DNA of 64,000 nt from Tetranychus cinnabarinus (GCA_022266195.1 WHVY01000001.1:22010001-22074000), one strand, 5' to 3'; numbered from the stretch's first letter, positions 36,955 to 49,790 are shown. Notes: a model not told the origin generated them from the letters alone. A program made the numbers and translations.

Positions 36955-37098
36955 GTATTTGGAATGAATCTTCATTGATACAAGCTTGCAACTTATGTAC
37001 GTAGCTGGTGACATCATTTTTCGATTGTTTAATTGATTCAAAAATGTATTACATCAAAAACACATAAATACAGATATGTAAATATTAGATAAGATTAA

Positions 37099-38787
37099 TT
37101 AGGAAGATGGAGCTAGCTGTAAGAAACAAGATTCTCCTTCGGTTTCCATGTTTTGAATAACTAGCGTTTTAGATGTTTCACCGTCTGGTTGATATTCATA
37201 AATGAGATTTGCTGTAGCCACTTCTTGCTCTGAAGCAGCAATTTCAACTTCCCCTGGTGTTGTAGCAATTATCTGACTATCAGATAATTCAGGAACTGAG
37301 TTTTCCTCAAGAACCGTAACTTGACTTTGCCTTCGAGTTTTTCTAGGTTTATAAGGAGCGGGAGTTTTTGCGTCACCCGAATGATGTTTTATAACATGCT
37401 CTTTCAGTTTATCTCGCCGGGTACTTTCATAATTACAAACATCACATTTGAATGGTTTATCTTCAAGATGTATTCTTTCATGACGAATGAGATGACTCTT
37501 TTCGATGAAACCACGTCCACATGTTACGCAAATATGTGATCGGATTGAAGAGTGACTTCTCTCATGAGCTGCAAGTTGTGATCGTCGCGGGGAGAAATAT
37601 TCGCATCCTTCATGGGTACAATGGAAAACATTTCCTGTGTGGATTCTTTTATGCGAAAGCAAATGTGATTGATATTTCGTTGTAAAACCACAGGTATCAC
37701 AGAGGAAAGGACGGTCGTCCCGATGAGTAGCTAAATGTTGGTCTAAAGTGTTTTTCATAGCAAAACCGCGGTCGCAGAATTGACATCTGTAAGGTTTTTC
37801 TCCGGTGTGAATCCTCATGTGTACATTCAAGTTTCCTTTGGTCCGTGATTTGAAGGGACACATTTTACAATGGAAAGGCCTTTCATTTGTGTGTCTCATA
37901 AGATGAGATAAGATAAATTGGATGCGATCGCATGTGTAATCACAATCCTCACACTTGTATGGAGGTCCTTCAAAATGACACTTCATATGTAAATAGTATT
38001 CTCGATTCCAATTGCAACTAAAATCACAAAAGCGACATTTATAAGTTGTATCTTCGTCGTGAACTCTGGACAAGTGTTGTTCTAATCTGGTCACAGTGTT
38101 ACCAACATAAATACAGTGTGGACATTTAATACCTCCTTTCCACTTTTTTGGCTCCTGGCTTGAGTCATCGAGAGCAAGTGATTCATCCCCTGATTGAATT
38201 GATGCAACTGCTCTTCGAGCTTCACCTGTTTGCTCCGGGGAACGACGTTTAGAAACGGGTATTTCATCGGTGATCCATTCTTCGGACGCATATTTGCTTT
38301 TAACTTTCCTCCTTTTGCTTTTATTTGCTGAATGTCCCCCATCATCTTCTTCATCATTTTCTTCATCTGTTGTTGATTTTTTCACTTTATTCTCTGTAGT
38401 ATCATCCATATTGCTATCATCTCCATTTTCAATACCATTGTCATTATTCAAGTTAAATTCAGTTTGTTCTAAATACTGTTCACAGAATCCTTGTAATTTG
38501 GATATAAGAAAATGAGTAGATAATCGGAGTAAACCATTGACATTATTTTCATCGATGGTCACATTACCAGAGTACATATAATCGAGAAGAAGTTTGAAAC
38601 TTTCAACATCTTCCCATCCAATTGTAATTTCTTCTTTAGCTATTTTATCATGTCTTAATATAGACTCAAAATAAGGACTGGAAGCAGCCAAAACAGACCG
38701 ATGTGCTGGAAATCTTTTTCCTCCAACATGTAGAACAATATCACAAAATTTTCCGGCCTCGCGCTGGGCGCGAAGGTTACCTACCAT
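37099..38787 (-). CDS. BTB/POZ and C2H2 zinc-finger transcription regulator (possibly 5'-partial)
   Basis: A 562-residue protein, probably a nuclear DNA-binding regulator. A BTB domain covers about residues 3-108 (CDIVLHVGGKRFPAHRSVLA, then SSPYF and LLDYMYSG), used for dimerisation and cofactor binding. An acidic/basic linker with KSKRRKVKSK (156-165), a plausible nuclear signal, follows. Nine C2H2 fingers occupy about 222-469, with first cysteines near 222, 251, 279, 307, 335, 363, 390, 420 and 448; the HTGEKPY linker appears once and finger 7 has the wider CX4C spacing. The tail is acidic. The frame stays open upstream of the ATG to a good splice acceptor (TTCTTCAG) 17 bases before it, so the ATG may lie in an upstream exon or the first exon may be noncoding. 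I cannot name the specific ZBTB orthologue. Confidence 0.9.
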   Translation of the reverse strand: MVGNLRAQREAGKFCDIVLHVGGKRFPAHRSVLAASSPYFESILRHDKIAKEEITIGWEDVESFKLLLDYMYSGNVTIDENNVNGLLRLSTHFLISKLQGFCEQYLEQTEFNLNNDNGIENGDDSNMDDTTENKVKKSTTDEENDEEDDGGHSANKSKRRKVKSKYASEEWITDEIPVSKRRSPEQTGEARRAVASIQSGDESLALDDSSQEPKKWKGGIKCPHCIYVGNTVTRLEQHLSRVHDEDTTYKCRFCDFSCNWNREYYLHMKCHFEGPPYKCEDCDYTCDRIQFILSHLMRHTNERPFHCKMCPFKSRTKGNLNVHMRIHTGEKPYRCQFCDRGFAMKNTLDQHLATHRDDRPFLCDTCGFTTKYQSHLLSHKRIHTGNVFHCTHEGCEYFSPRRSQLAAHERSHSSIRSHICVTCGRGFIEKSHLIRHERIHLEDKPFKCDVCNYESTRRDKLKEHVIKHHSGDAKTPAPYKPRKTRRQSQVTVLEENSVPELSDSQIIATTPGEVEIAASEQEVATANLIYEYQPDGETSKTLVIQNMETEGESCFLQLAPSS

Positions 38788-38914
38788 AGTTTCAACTTCA
38801 CCTGAAGAAGTTTAAAAATAAAAACACAAAAGACAGAATTTATTAATCAGGGAAATTGCCCAAATTTAGGAAACAAATGCAATTAAGATACGATGTCAAA
38901 ATGGCGAGAATCTC

Positions 38915-38927
38915 TGCCATCTCGTGG
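38915..38927 (+). promoter_or_regulatory. TGCCATCTCGTGG element (CTCF-like)
   Basis: Differs by one base from the element at 26492-26504 upstream of WDR7. Close to the CTCF consensus on this strand (YGCCMYCTRSTGG), with one mismatch. Confidence 0.35.
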
Positions 38928-38950
38928 GTGTTAAGTTTATTTCTAGCTAC

Positions 38951-38958
38951 TGCCATCT
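38951..38958 (+). promoter_or_regulatory. Second TGCCATCT element in the divergent promoter
   Basis: Continues as TGCCATCTGTTGATGAG; 36 bases after the first element and in the same orientation. Confidence 0.3.
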
Positions 38959-39262
38959 GTTGATGAGAAGTTATTCATTATTGAAATGAGTAGTAAGTGA
39001 ATGATAGGGCCGATGATGATTCATCTTCAGTCCTGTAATCATCAACACTACATCTAATTTTTACATTTTTTCATCTTAATCATATTATATTAATAATAAA
39101 TGAATATATTTTTCTGTTCTAGTTTGTTTGGACTTTTTGTTTAACACTGTTTGTCTTCTTTTGGCTTCTTTTTGTGTTTTTAAAGTTAATCAAAATTGTT
39201 TGTTTGTTTCTTCTTAATCACGGTGGAACTTTCAAAGGTAACAGAAGCCACTTAGTAAAGAA

Positions 39263-42200
39263 ATGGCTTCTTTCTTGGATAGGATTGGTAAAATATTTAA
39301 AGGTAGCAGTGTTAATGAGGTGAAAAGGAAAAAGATATGCCATAATATAAGATTTAATGAAAATCCTGAGGATTTTTGGACTCTAGTCGGAGAACTTGGT
39401 GATGGTGCTTTCGGTAAAGTTCATAAGGTTAGTAAATATTCTGTCAATGAAGAGGATGAAAGAGACAGGAGAGAAAACAACTTCTCTGTCAATTGTCTGT
39501 TTTTCCTCCCTTTCTTTACTTATCTTTCTCTCTCTCTTTCTCTTTCCTGTTACCTTTCTTTTACTTTTTTATTCCTCTTTTACCTCTCATTACCATTTTA
39601 AAGGTTAAATTTGTGTTAACATCAATGCTTATTGTTTTATTTTGTTCTCATTATTCAATTATCAAAATGATGTTTAGGCACAACACAAACAAACGGGACG
39701 TTTTGCGGCAGCCAAGATATGTGAACTTAAAGGAGAGGATGAATTGGAAGACTTTACGGTGGAAATTGATATTCTCAGTGAATGTTGCCATGAAAATATT
39801 GTTCAACTATATGAAGCTTTTTTCTTTGACGATAAACTTTGGATTCTTATTGAATTCTGTGAGGGTGGAGCTATTGACACTATTATGCTTGATCTGGATA
39901 AACCGTTGACAGAGCCACAGATTCGTTACGTGTGCCATGAAATTTGCAAAGGCCTCTCTTTTCTTCATAAAAAAAAGATAATTCATCGTGACCTTAAGGC
40001 TGGAAATGTTTTGTTGACTCTGGATGGAGGTGTTAAATTAGCCGATTTCGGTGTATCAGCAAAAAATACCCATACCTTACAAAAACGTGATTCGTTCATA
40101 GGTACACCTTATTGGATGGCACCCGAAGTTGTTAAATGTGAAGCATTTCGTGATAACCCTTATGATTATAAAGCTGATATTTGGAGTTTAGGTGCAACAT
40201 TAATCGAGTTTGCCGAAATGAACCCTCCTAACCATGAGATGGCTCCTATGAGAGTTTTACTCAAAATACAAAAATCCGATCCACCAAAATTATACAGACC
40301 ACAACGCTGGTCTAAAGAATTTAATAATTTTCTAGAACGATGCCTTACTAAAGAACCATCTTTACGTCCAAGTGCTGATGAATTATTAAAACATCCTTTT
40401 ATTGCACAAGCAACTGATTCTAAGCCCATTCGAGATTTAATTAGTGAATACAAAGCTGAAATAGTTGAAGAAGTTCTTACCACGGATAACGAAGAAGAAT
40501 CTTCTGAGATTTCATCGACCAATCCGTTAGAGAGTGATTTACATACTAAAAAGGATGAATCACGAGTTGCTGCTAACAAAAAGCGAATAGATTATAAGGA
40601 AGCTGCGACATCAGAATCAGGAAATGAAATGTCAAACCCACCAAATAATGTGAAAAATAAACCTAAAGCTCCACAACCTCCACCGCCCCCTCCTCTTCCG
40701 CCACCGACTGTACCTTCAACATCGTTGTCATCATCATCAACATTAGCATCATCAACAACGACACCATCACCCTCATCTCTTTCATCATCAACTACACCTT
40801 CACAAACACAACCAAAGTCACGTGATGTGCTTGATAGAACTAAAATAATTCAAAGTGAGCAAAATGAATGCAACAAAGTGCCTTCAAATAGTGAAAGTGT
40901 TTCAAAAGAAATTAAAGAATCTACAATCTGCAATAATAACTCTAATAACAAGAGGCCTGCACCAAAACCGCCTTGTACCAATAGTAATCTAGATAACCTG
41001 GCCAAGGATAAAAAGGAAGATTCACCTTATTTGCCTTATAAAGATAATATCAAAAATGTTGAAAAACCTGAAAAGGATCGAGTTTCAGGTACTAAAGAAA
41101 AGTTAGTCACCATTCGTCCAAAAGAGAATGAGCTTGATCACGATCTTCATTCACTCAATAAAAATTTTGAAAACGAAAGTAAATTAGCCTCTAGTGATGA
41201 TCAAGGAGTAACTCGATTCGAGTTGGATGGACCGAGAAGCGACGATAAATCACCGTTAGCCAATTGTGATGTAAATACGGCTATTGGTGAAGTGACCGTC
41301 TCATCGGATCACAGTACCATCATAGATAACGTCCACAGTGATCAAAATATTACAGACAGTAGCCATGTGTCAATTGTATCCATTGACTATGGTAAAGATT
41401 TAGCGGCTCGATCAGATCGTGATAAATTGGAAGATCTGGTGGATTTAATGAACTCAGCCAATGAAACAAATGTTAATGGTTCTTCGTCAGTTATTTCATC
41501 GCCTAAAAGGTATACCCCAGACTTGGTTAGGGACGAGAAAACTCCAGAGAATGATGTGATAATTATTTCAAATGATTACGATAATTTAACTGACCAATTC
41601 AGTGGTATTTCTAATCAAGATCGCTTACATGATCTTCCAACGACAACTTCTGCTGTAACCGCATTTACAACAAATCATCATCAACGTCGTGATACAACAA
41701 TGGATAATGAAGTCGATGATCATGTTTCTGTTAAAACAATTTCATCAGACAGTTCCAATAGTGGTAAACGAATAAAAGTTAACCTTAATTTGGTTTCTGA
41801 TAGAGATGAAACTGAAGCCGGAGCTGAAAGCTCAGAATCTGAGAATAATAGGAATTCATATGTTTCTCCAAGATCTTCCATAAGTCGTCAAAGTGTTAAC
41901 TCAAGTTCAACTACATCAAACATACGAAACAGTCTTCACGAAAATGTTCCTACATCATCTTCATCGTCATCATCAGCAACAGCAACAATAACCACCAATG
42001 ATCCTAAACCCTCCTCCATAACTGATTCACCTTCAAGGTTAAATATCCACTCTCGCATGTTAAAACGGGAATCATCGAATACCGGAAGCTGTACAAGTTT
42101 TGCAAGTCTAAATAGTGATAAAGAAAGTCGCAATGGAACAGATGATGATCAAAATTGTAAAAGAAGATCTGAAAAGGTAATGATGAAAAATTCAAGTCTC

Positions 42201-45200
42201 ATCATGAAACTATTTCCATTTTTATTCCATATCTCAGCATATTTTCCCAAAAAAAAAACTTCACATTTTTTTTGTAAAAAATTTCTTTCATTTTCTATCG
42301 ATCTCACACTGCTTTGATCTGCGACTGTTCTTGTACTAAAGTTTCAACTAACCTTCCATCAAGCTTTGCACCATACCTTTCTTCCTTCCTCTCCATCCTC
42401 ATCTCTCCTAACCTCATCTTTTCATTTAAATCATCCTTCCCTATTTTTTAGTCAATTTAAGATTGACATTGCATATTTTCCGTTATTTAATTAGCTTCTT
42501 CAATCTTTCTATCTCACACTGAACATTATCATAAATTATTATTCAATTCATCTTTTTCATGCTCAACTTTTAATTGTACCCATAAAAAATTGAACAACAC
42601 TTATACACAATTTTACTAAATATTTCATGATGGTTATGTTCTTACAGGAAAACAATAACACCAATATGAAAAATCATCTCAAGAAATCCAATTTCAATGC
42701 TGCCCAAAAGAAGACTTTAACCAGAGTAAGAAAGTTTGTCATCGATGGTGAAACTTATACAACAACAACAAGTAAAGTAATTTATGGAGATGAAGATAAG
42801 CCCAGGGATGACCATGTTTTGAGGTATTACATCTCTTTCTCATTCGCATTTCATATTCAATTTTCATTTCAATTCCTTTCCTATCTTTATGCCATTTTAT
42901 CTTCTCTCGATAACTTTTAAGGAAATTGAATATTATGTATTACTTTTTATTTGATCTTGAATGTTCATGTATTATTCATTATTTTGACTGTTACCTGTGC
43001 CATTTGCATCGTTAATTTTTTTTCTCCTCTTTCTATACTTCTGTTGCTTTATACATTATTTTTTCGTTGAGTTATTATAGCTCAGCATTATTCAATGGAA
43101 GCACAACTGTTTGACGTTCATTTCAAATTGAATTCAGCTTATTCTCTCCTCTGATTGATTTCTAGTTATTCAATATCCAATTGTCTATTCTTACTATTTT
43201 TACATTCTTTCTCCCCTTCTGTGTTTATGTGTCATTCTAATTGATTTTCATGTTTCCAATCCTAATCTTGATTCAGTAAGAGATTCTGATGAATCCAACT
43301 TATTTGGCAAAATTATTTCTTTGGTTATTAAGGATAAACCAATACTTTGTAATTCTTTTAACCAGAAAAAAAGATGAAAGTCAATTATTTTAAGCTAAAA
43401 ATTAATTGATATTCCAGTCACTCTCAACACCTTTCAAGTGTTGAATATTTACTATCACTTTAAAGCTTTCCAAGAATTTTATGACAAAAGTTAACAACTT
43501 ATTTAATGGTCTTTAATACATCTGATAATGGTATTAAAATGGTAGAAGCCGCAAATTGGTAATCACTGATTCTACCTGGATTCACATCTTGACTTTATTG
43601 CTACAATGATTTTCAATCTATATTTTACCAAATTTTGTCTTAATAGTTGATAAAACTGTTTATTACTCGAACCATATTTTGTCAACATTAGCTTTAGGGG
43701 ATTATCAGTAAAAAAAATTAGCGAAAACTTAATCCGGTTATTTTCGAACTTCGAAGGAAATGTTAATCCTTTTGATTGCTGAGGAGGAGCTTCAAACTAG
43801 AAACCAATCAGGGTCAATCAATTTACTTAATTAACGTCTTAATCTCGTTCCTGTTCTACTATTAGCTAAGTAAAACCTTATGGTAGTCGCCCTCTCGAAA
43901 TATTTACTTGTCGAGTTTTGGAAACAGCTTCACTTTGAATGTTCATGTTACTCGAATAACTTCTCCGTGAAAATTGATTGTCTATTTGTTTGTGAATTTT
44001 ACATTTTAACTTGTTTGTTCAATTGTTAATTCATTAGTAGAAACAAGTCTTCATCATTTACAGATGTTCATCAACTGTCTGTAGGATTTAGTTGGTCAAG
44101 TTTGTTTGAATTCACCAGTCGACTTCTTTCTTTCAATTGTGCATTTCAGTTATTTTGAAATTTTCACATTTACTATTTGTGTTTCAACTATCAGTCTTGA
44201 TTGACCAAGTGCTTTTACGTCTAGAAAAAGATTTTTAACTTTTGTTTTTCTCAACAAACAATTTTCCATCATGCTTATTTTTCTGCTTGATGTTGATGTC
44301 AATCGATCTCTCGGAAGGTATGTTTAATGAAATTTTTTCTGTCTCATTCTTAATTTTTTATTGTCTTGCAAAGCTGAATTCATTTTCACCAATGAAAGGA
44401 TACTTTTCTCAGGTTTTATCTACTATTAGATGTGTAACTCTCCCATTTCTTTTTCTGTCATGCATCTCTGGAACTTTTTGATAAGCTTTTTTCTTGTATT
44501 TTCGCAATGTTTTTTTCTTGATGAAATTCTTTCACATAGATACTGTTTTTGTTCATGACTAAGTTTTACCCTTCCGAACTAAAAAGAACCTTATTCTTCC
44601 AACACTTTTCCTAATCAAAATTTTTCCCTAAAAGATTGATTTCTTTAATCATTATGGTTGATTTAATTTTTCTATTTTCTTTCTTTTACACAGGAAACAA
44701 GAACTGCGAGAGTTGAAGATGTTACAGAAGCTGGAGCAAAAACAATTTCAAGATTTAGCTCTCAAAGCTCAACTGGAACGTGAACAAGCTGAGAAGAGTT
44801 TTGCTCAAGAAATGGCAACTTTGTTGCGAAGTTATGAAGCTGATCTGGAAGCTCTCAACCGAACACAGAAAAATTTAGTTGAAAAAGCTGAACAGCAGCA
44901 AGAATTGGATCTTAAATTTGCATCGAAAAAGATTCGGATGGATCAAGAACGAGAGATGAAAGCATTTAAAGAAGCCTTGAAACATGAAGTCAAATTATTG
45001 AAGGCTGAAATCGACCAACTTCCCAAAGAGAAAAGAAAAGATGTTTGGAGAGTGCGAAAAGAAGAGTTGGACTCTGATCAAAACGAAAGAGAACGACTTT
45101 TCATGGAGAAGCTCAATGAAACTCACGATATTGCAATGAGACGAATGAGTGAAAAGTTCCGTAAAACGATCGCTGATCTCGAAAAACATTTTCTCCAACA

Positions 45201-46148
45201 AAAACAAGTGTTACTCCGTCGAAGAGAAGCAGCGATTTGGGAACTTGAAGAACGTCAAATGTATGATAAACATCAACTTGCCAAGAGACAACTTGAAGAC
45301 ATTATAAAGCTCCAAAGAATCCAAATTTTCACTCGTCATGAAAAAGTAAGTACAATAATTAATACACATTCAGTTCTGAGAATTATTTTTCATAGAAAAT
45401 TTTACTAATTGATTTTCTTTCTCTTTTTACAGGAATTGGAACAGCTAAAAAGAATGAGCCAAAGACAAGAAGATCAACTTTTAAAACGTCAAGCTGTTGA
45501 AAGAAGACAATTACCGAAGCACATTCGAGCTGAGATGAAAGCTCGTGAATTAATGTTCAGAGAAAGCTTAAGGTGCAGCAGTGCTAATTTGCACAACGTC
45601 GAAGACGAACGTGAAAGGATTCGAAAATGGCAAGAAAGCGAAAAATTGAGGTACAAAGCTCAACAACAAGAGCAAGAAAATAAACACAGGAAACAATTAG
45701 AAGATTTAAGGGCAGCCTCTGAAGCCGCTATAAGAGAATTGGAACATTCACAAAATGAAAAGAGGAAATCGCTATTGAACTATGAAACTATTAAAGTGAA
45801 ACAATTGAAAGAAGAGCACAACAATGAAATAAATAATTGGAATGCAAATCTAAAACCTCGTAAACAGGTAAGTTAATAGACAATCTAAATATCATGCCAT
45901 TAATTAGTGTATAATCTGAAACTAATCTTTATTTCTTTTTTTCCCTGCAGAAACTGGAGAATGAATTTGCCAGACAACGTGAAGAACAAGAGAGATTCTA
46001 TGGCAACACAAACCTTTTAAATGACTTTGCCACGGCAATTGAGAAATGTAACCTTCATGGACATGGACATTCTCATCATACGAGTTCAAGCAATTCACCA
46101 GCCAGTACTCCCGGTGTCGATATGCCATCCAACAATTACGCTCTTTGA
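39263..46148 (+). CDS. SLK: Ste20-like serine/threonine kinase, SLK/LOK (STK10) type (6 exons)
   Basis: Germinal-centre-kinase-V family enzyme; relatives phosphorylate ERM proteins and act on cell cortex, adhesion and mitosis. Exons: 39263-39427, 39678-42176, 42648-42823, 44694-45345, 45433-45867, 45951-46148; phases agree and give 1374 residues. Kinase domain at about 33-305: glycine loop GELGDGAFGKV, catalytic lysine near 68 (FAAAKI), HRDLKAGN with Asp near 160, DFGVSAKN near 178, FIGTPYWMAPE near 195-205; all key residues intact. A long Ser/Asn/Thr-rich linker follows, with a proline run near 390 (PPPPPPLPPP) that could bind SH3 or profilin. The last three exons encode the SLK-type coiled-coil/ATH region: KTLTRVRKFVIDG, LRKQELRELKML, AAIWELEERQM, a conserved HE-LE coil, and NANLKPRKQ. 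The extreme C-terminus is His/Ser-rich. Drosophila has a single orthologue, so SLK versus STK10 cannot be separated. Confidence 0.95.
42824..44693 (+). other. Long intron 3 of the SLK-type kinase gene
   Basis: 1,870 bases, far longer than most introns in this block. It separates the exon encoding VLR from the coiled-coil exon, and the codon is split AG|G across it. An 80-codon open stretch at about 44242-44481 has no ATG-led domain and looks fortuitous. It could hold regulatory elements or an alternative first exon; none is evident. Confidence 0.6.
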
Positions 46149-46294
46149 TGATCAATTCAACACATTTCATACGAATAACATAAACTCATATTATTGGCGT
46201 TTTTCGCTTCCATCATCCTTCGTTATCTCCTTTCATACTTTTCAGAAAGCCATCTGAGAGTCAAATTTTAATCTTCATACAAGTGGCATTGAAT

Positions 46295-46300
46295 AATAAA
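46295..46300 (+). terminator. Polyadenylation signal AATAAA of the SLK-type gene
   Basis: Canonical hexamer 147 bases after the stop at 46146-46148, followed by an A-rich run. Confidence 0.5.
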
Positions 46301-47347
46301 AAAAGATAAATCAAAATACCAGTCATCCCTTTCTTAAGAAAACAAAAACTCAGCAAGATAGCGGAAAGTCTGCAGTCTTGATGGTATCCTGAATAATTTA
46401 ATATCTTGGTGAAAACACAAAATTATAAAGCCTAATTTAACAAATCAAGGAACAAACAGAAATAAATATAAATAACTGAAAAATTGTATCAAATTACTAC
46501 AAAATCCAGGTTAATCTTGAAATAAACATGGACTTTTCATCCCGGAGTTCGTCTACTTTCAAAACTTTGCTTACCTTTTCTAATCAATATTAATGTCAAC
46601 GATAAAATTTAAAAAAGATCAAGGCCAAAAACAAAGATTGAACTATGTTAAAAGACTCTTCCTTCATCTTCCTTAATCATGTCTACCTGTTTTCAACTAC
46701 TGACCAATCCTTTGCTTACAATCAACATTTGTAACAATACTAATGAGCGAAGTGCAACAACTGTTTAATTTACTGATTACGATGATCAATTTTGATTCAT
46801 GCCTAATTCAATTCAATGTACAATTCATAATTAGTTTGGGAATTTCGTTTCGAAACAAATTAAATAAATTATTACTATTATTATTCAATCAATGTTTTTT
46901 CATTCATTTTGTGAGAATTTCTATTTACAGATTAACATTTCTTCGAATTTCGGATTACAAGATTTTGGCTTTTAAAAATTGCTTTCAATCAATTAAAAGA
47001 TTAAATTATCGCAAGAATCTTTTTCGGGGCAAACAGATCATTTTATTTATCCGGCTTAATGCTAATTGCATAAACAATTCATGATAAGTTCATATTTTAA
47101 ATTCACTATTCAAAAATCATATCAAATTAATACTATCCATATGGTTATGTTTATGTATAGATGGTATAGAAAATCACCAGGAAGTTCTTTAAACATTCAA
47201 AATCGGTTAGAATATAGTTTCAGCTATAATCGATTGAATATCTCAAAAATTGTATTTAATCAAAGTTCAATTATGAATCATAATTTATGATTAGAGAAAA
47301 ATCAGAATGGCGTTTATGTTTCCCAAGTTAGGCAGATAAAATTGCAC
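46301..47347. other. Intergenic DNA between SLK-type and mL65 genes
   Basis: AT-rich sequence with open frames at 46743-47084 and 47066-47290. These are rich in Phe, Ile, Asn and Lys, as expected of chance frames in AT-rich DNA, and carry no recognisable domain. No other feature seen. Confidence 0.4.
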
Positions 47348-47355
47348 TGCCATCT
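47348..47355 (+). promoter_or_regulatory. TGCCATCT element at the mL65 promoter
   Basis: TGCCATCT followed by ATGAA, 105 bases before the mL65 start codon, so probably within the core promoter. Same octamer as in the other promoter regions of this block. Confidence 0.35.
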
Positions 47356-47459
47356 ATGAAAATAGTTAAATGTATAGAACAACTTCAAAAAATATGAAAT
47401 CACATGTTTTTGTTTAGATTTGTTTATTAATTTTATCGGTGTTTTTCTCAAATCACGTC

Positions 47460-49451
47460 ATGTTGAGACAATTTGGTCATCCTGGAGGCCGAATATGCAG
47501 TGTGTTTTCTCCTCAAGTGACCAGTGTTCGTGAAAGGAATAAATATCAGGGTAAAAAGGATAAAAATTTCGATACAGTTAAATGGGAACATCAAAATGTA
47601 CCTTTACAACCCCATGAAGATTTTGAACCTGATGAATGGTCACCCAGACGATTAACTTATTATCCAGAAGGGCTTTGGTCATCACTTGTTCCTCGACCAA
47701 AGCCGGCTTGGTACGTTGATAGGAGGAAACCCATCGATATTGAAACACTTAATCCACGGGAGAAAGAGTGGAACGATGAACCTATTTATCCAGAGATAAT
47801 CCGTGAACCTAAAATAGCGCATTTCTTCAAAACATCATATCTTAATCGAGCCAAATGGTACAAAGAATTGTCCAAGATTCCTGAAATTGACAGGAAGAAT
47901 GTGGATATTTGTAAAATAACGCGTCTTACCATGCATTTGGACAGACCTTATTTCCAATACTATGATGGAGTACAAGTTGCTCAGAATATAACTAGGACTC
48001 ACTTAGTTGACGGCAAATTACCAGAATCTTATTATCATAATGATGTTGACGAATCTTTGGTTGTCAAATTGAAAAGTTTACTACTCGATTCAATTAGAGT
48101 AAACAAATATTCTAATAGATCAAAATCTGCTCACGTAACTATTGGGTCTGCATGTATGAATGAAGATTGGGAAAATCGTATAATTGAAAATAATTTGCTT
48201 CAGGAGATCAACTATTCAGTGTCTAATGTTTTATTACCCAGTTCACCTCATCTTTTAGATTTACAGGTAAGCAAAAATTGAGCTTGTTAAATATCATCAA
48301 ACTTACGCATTATACTTTATTAGGTTGACGTTGAAGCTTTTGATCGATCTTGGTGGTATGCCCATCAGCTTCCGCGCCCTGAAAAGTTCATGCCGATGCT
48401 CTGGCGTAGCCAGCGATATGAAAAAATTGACCAATTGATTACTTATGGTGCTGTCACACCATTACAGATCCGAACCTCAAGTCCTTTACCACGGGTAAAT
48501 ATTTAATTTGTAGATAATTATTGAAGAGTAACTCACTTTTTCATTTCAATTAATTCAGGTTGTCTCTGGCAATGATGAATTGAGTTCAACTGCAGATGTG
48601 CCCATTTTGAATTTTCATCCAGTGACATTGGGTTCAAAAATCACTAGTCGATATCCAGTTATATTACCCGGTTTTTGGCCTGAACGAAACCACGATCTTG
48701 AAAAAAGTGAACCAAACGATTTTCCTTACATGATGATGTTTGGTCTTCATGACCTTGAGACCCGCAAGCGATTCAATAACGGTCAAGATTTCAAAGATGA
48801 AGAAGACGTAGTAAAATGCAAAGCCATCTTAGGTTCTTTTGCTTGGTTAAATGGACTTGCTTTTTATCATGGTTTCACACCTTTCCATGAGATAACCTAT
48901 CCGTTTGTCACTCAAGGTCTAGTTACTGATGGCCAAAAATGGCAATTTTATGTTTATCAAATGAACTCTCACAGTTTTCACAGTGATCTTTTAACTGGTG
49001 ATGGTCCACGAAATATTTGTTGGATATCTCCGGAAATGAAGCTTTATCAATCTTATGAAGACGGACAGTTTATTGGTGTCAATGATGATGTTGTTAAATA
49101 TTTAATCAAGGTATGTCAAAGTTACTATCATTTCAATTCCTCTCATTCTATTCATCTTTATTTCAGATGTATTCCAAGGTTCCATGCAAAGAGCCTAATG
49201 TGGATTATCGAACATTTGTTGGTAAAGATTTGCGAACTGAGGAGGAAATTAATGCGGACAGGGCTGTAATTGGTGAACGTAGCAATAACATTCATGATTA
49301 CCAGATGTGGTCATATAAAAATGCACGCTATCGGCAACTTTATCATAAGTTATTCGTTGATAATCCAGATTATGATACAACAATGATGCGAATAGCTATG
49401 CGTCCAAGATTGAAACCAGCCGAAGACTATTATTACCGTTGGAAATACTAA
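47460..49451 (+). CDS. MRPS30: Mitochondrial large-subunit ribosomal protein mL65 (MRPS30/PDCD9)
   Basis: A structural protein of the animal mitochondrial ribosome; historically named S30 but located in the 39S subunit. Four exons, 47460-48266, 48324-48494, 48559-49110 and 49167-49451, with consistent phase, encode 604 residues, longer than the human protein (about 440). The strongest family match is in the last third: ITYPFVTQGLVTDGQ, FYVYQMNS, PRNICWISPEMKLYQ and GVNDDVVKYLI, matching the human block with PFVSQ, ITDGK, NICW and GFNDDV. Upstream, FQYYDGVQV corresponds to the human FYW-RGEE segment. The start ATG 47460 gives an Arg-containing, acid-free N-terminus (MLRQFGHPGGR) suitable for mitochondrial import. 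It is tail-to-tail with the CUEDC1 gene. Identification is secure; only the exact start is uncertain. Confidence 0.93.
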
Positions 49452-49790
49452 TTTATTAACAGAAAAATGTTTTCAAATTTGTAAAAGCGAAAATATATTA
49501 GTATTAAAGTGACCACATTTGAGTTAGTTATTGCGTCGAAAGACTTTTAAATGAATTGTGTAAATTAATATTGAACAGAAGAAGCGACTATGATCAACAT
49601 AATTATAAAGAAATAGCTTGAATAATGCACAACTTAATATAAAGATTGAGATTTCGTTAAGTGAACAGTGAAACAGTTAACAGATGAAAAAAAATTAAAA
49701 TACAAGAGATTAAAAATAAATGCTATTAAATAAAAATGCTATGAACTCAAATAAACTCATTTTGCGCTAATGAGTTTTGATTTTGTAAGA
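49452..49790. other. Tail-to-tail spacer of mL65 and CUEDC1
   Basis: 339 bases holding both 3' UTRs. ATTAAA near 49502 could serve mL65. Several A-rich and AATAAA-containing stretches near 49715-49755 read in the plus direction. Transcripts from the two strands may overlap. Confidence 0.45.

Larger units (their letters stand above)
38788..39262. promoter_or_regulatory. Head-to-head promoter region between zinc-finger and SLK genes
   Basis: Only 475 bases separate the two divergent start codons, so a shared bidirectional promoter is likely. It contains two TGCCATCT elements (38915-38922 in TGCCATCTCGTGG, and 38951-38958) and an AAAATGGCG YY1-like site near 38899. No TATA box is evident in either direction. 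Confidence 0.55.

Noticed and set aside
46743..47290. Two open frames (113 and 74 codons) between the SLK-type and mL65 genes, considered as a degraded chemoreceptor.
   Set aside because: Composition is Phe/Ile/Asn/Lys-rich as expected from AT-rich DNA; no family motif or clear membrane-segment pattern.
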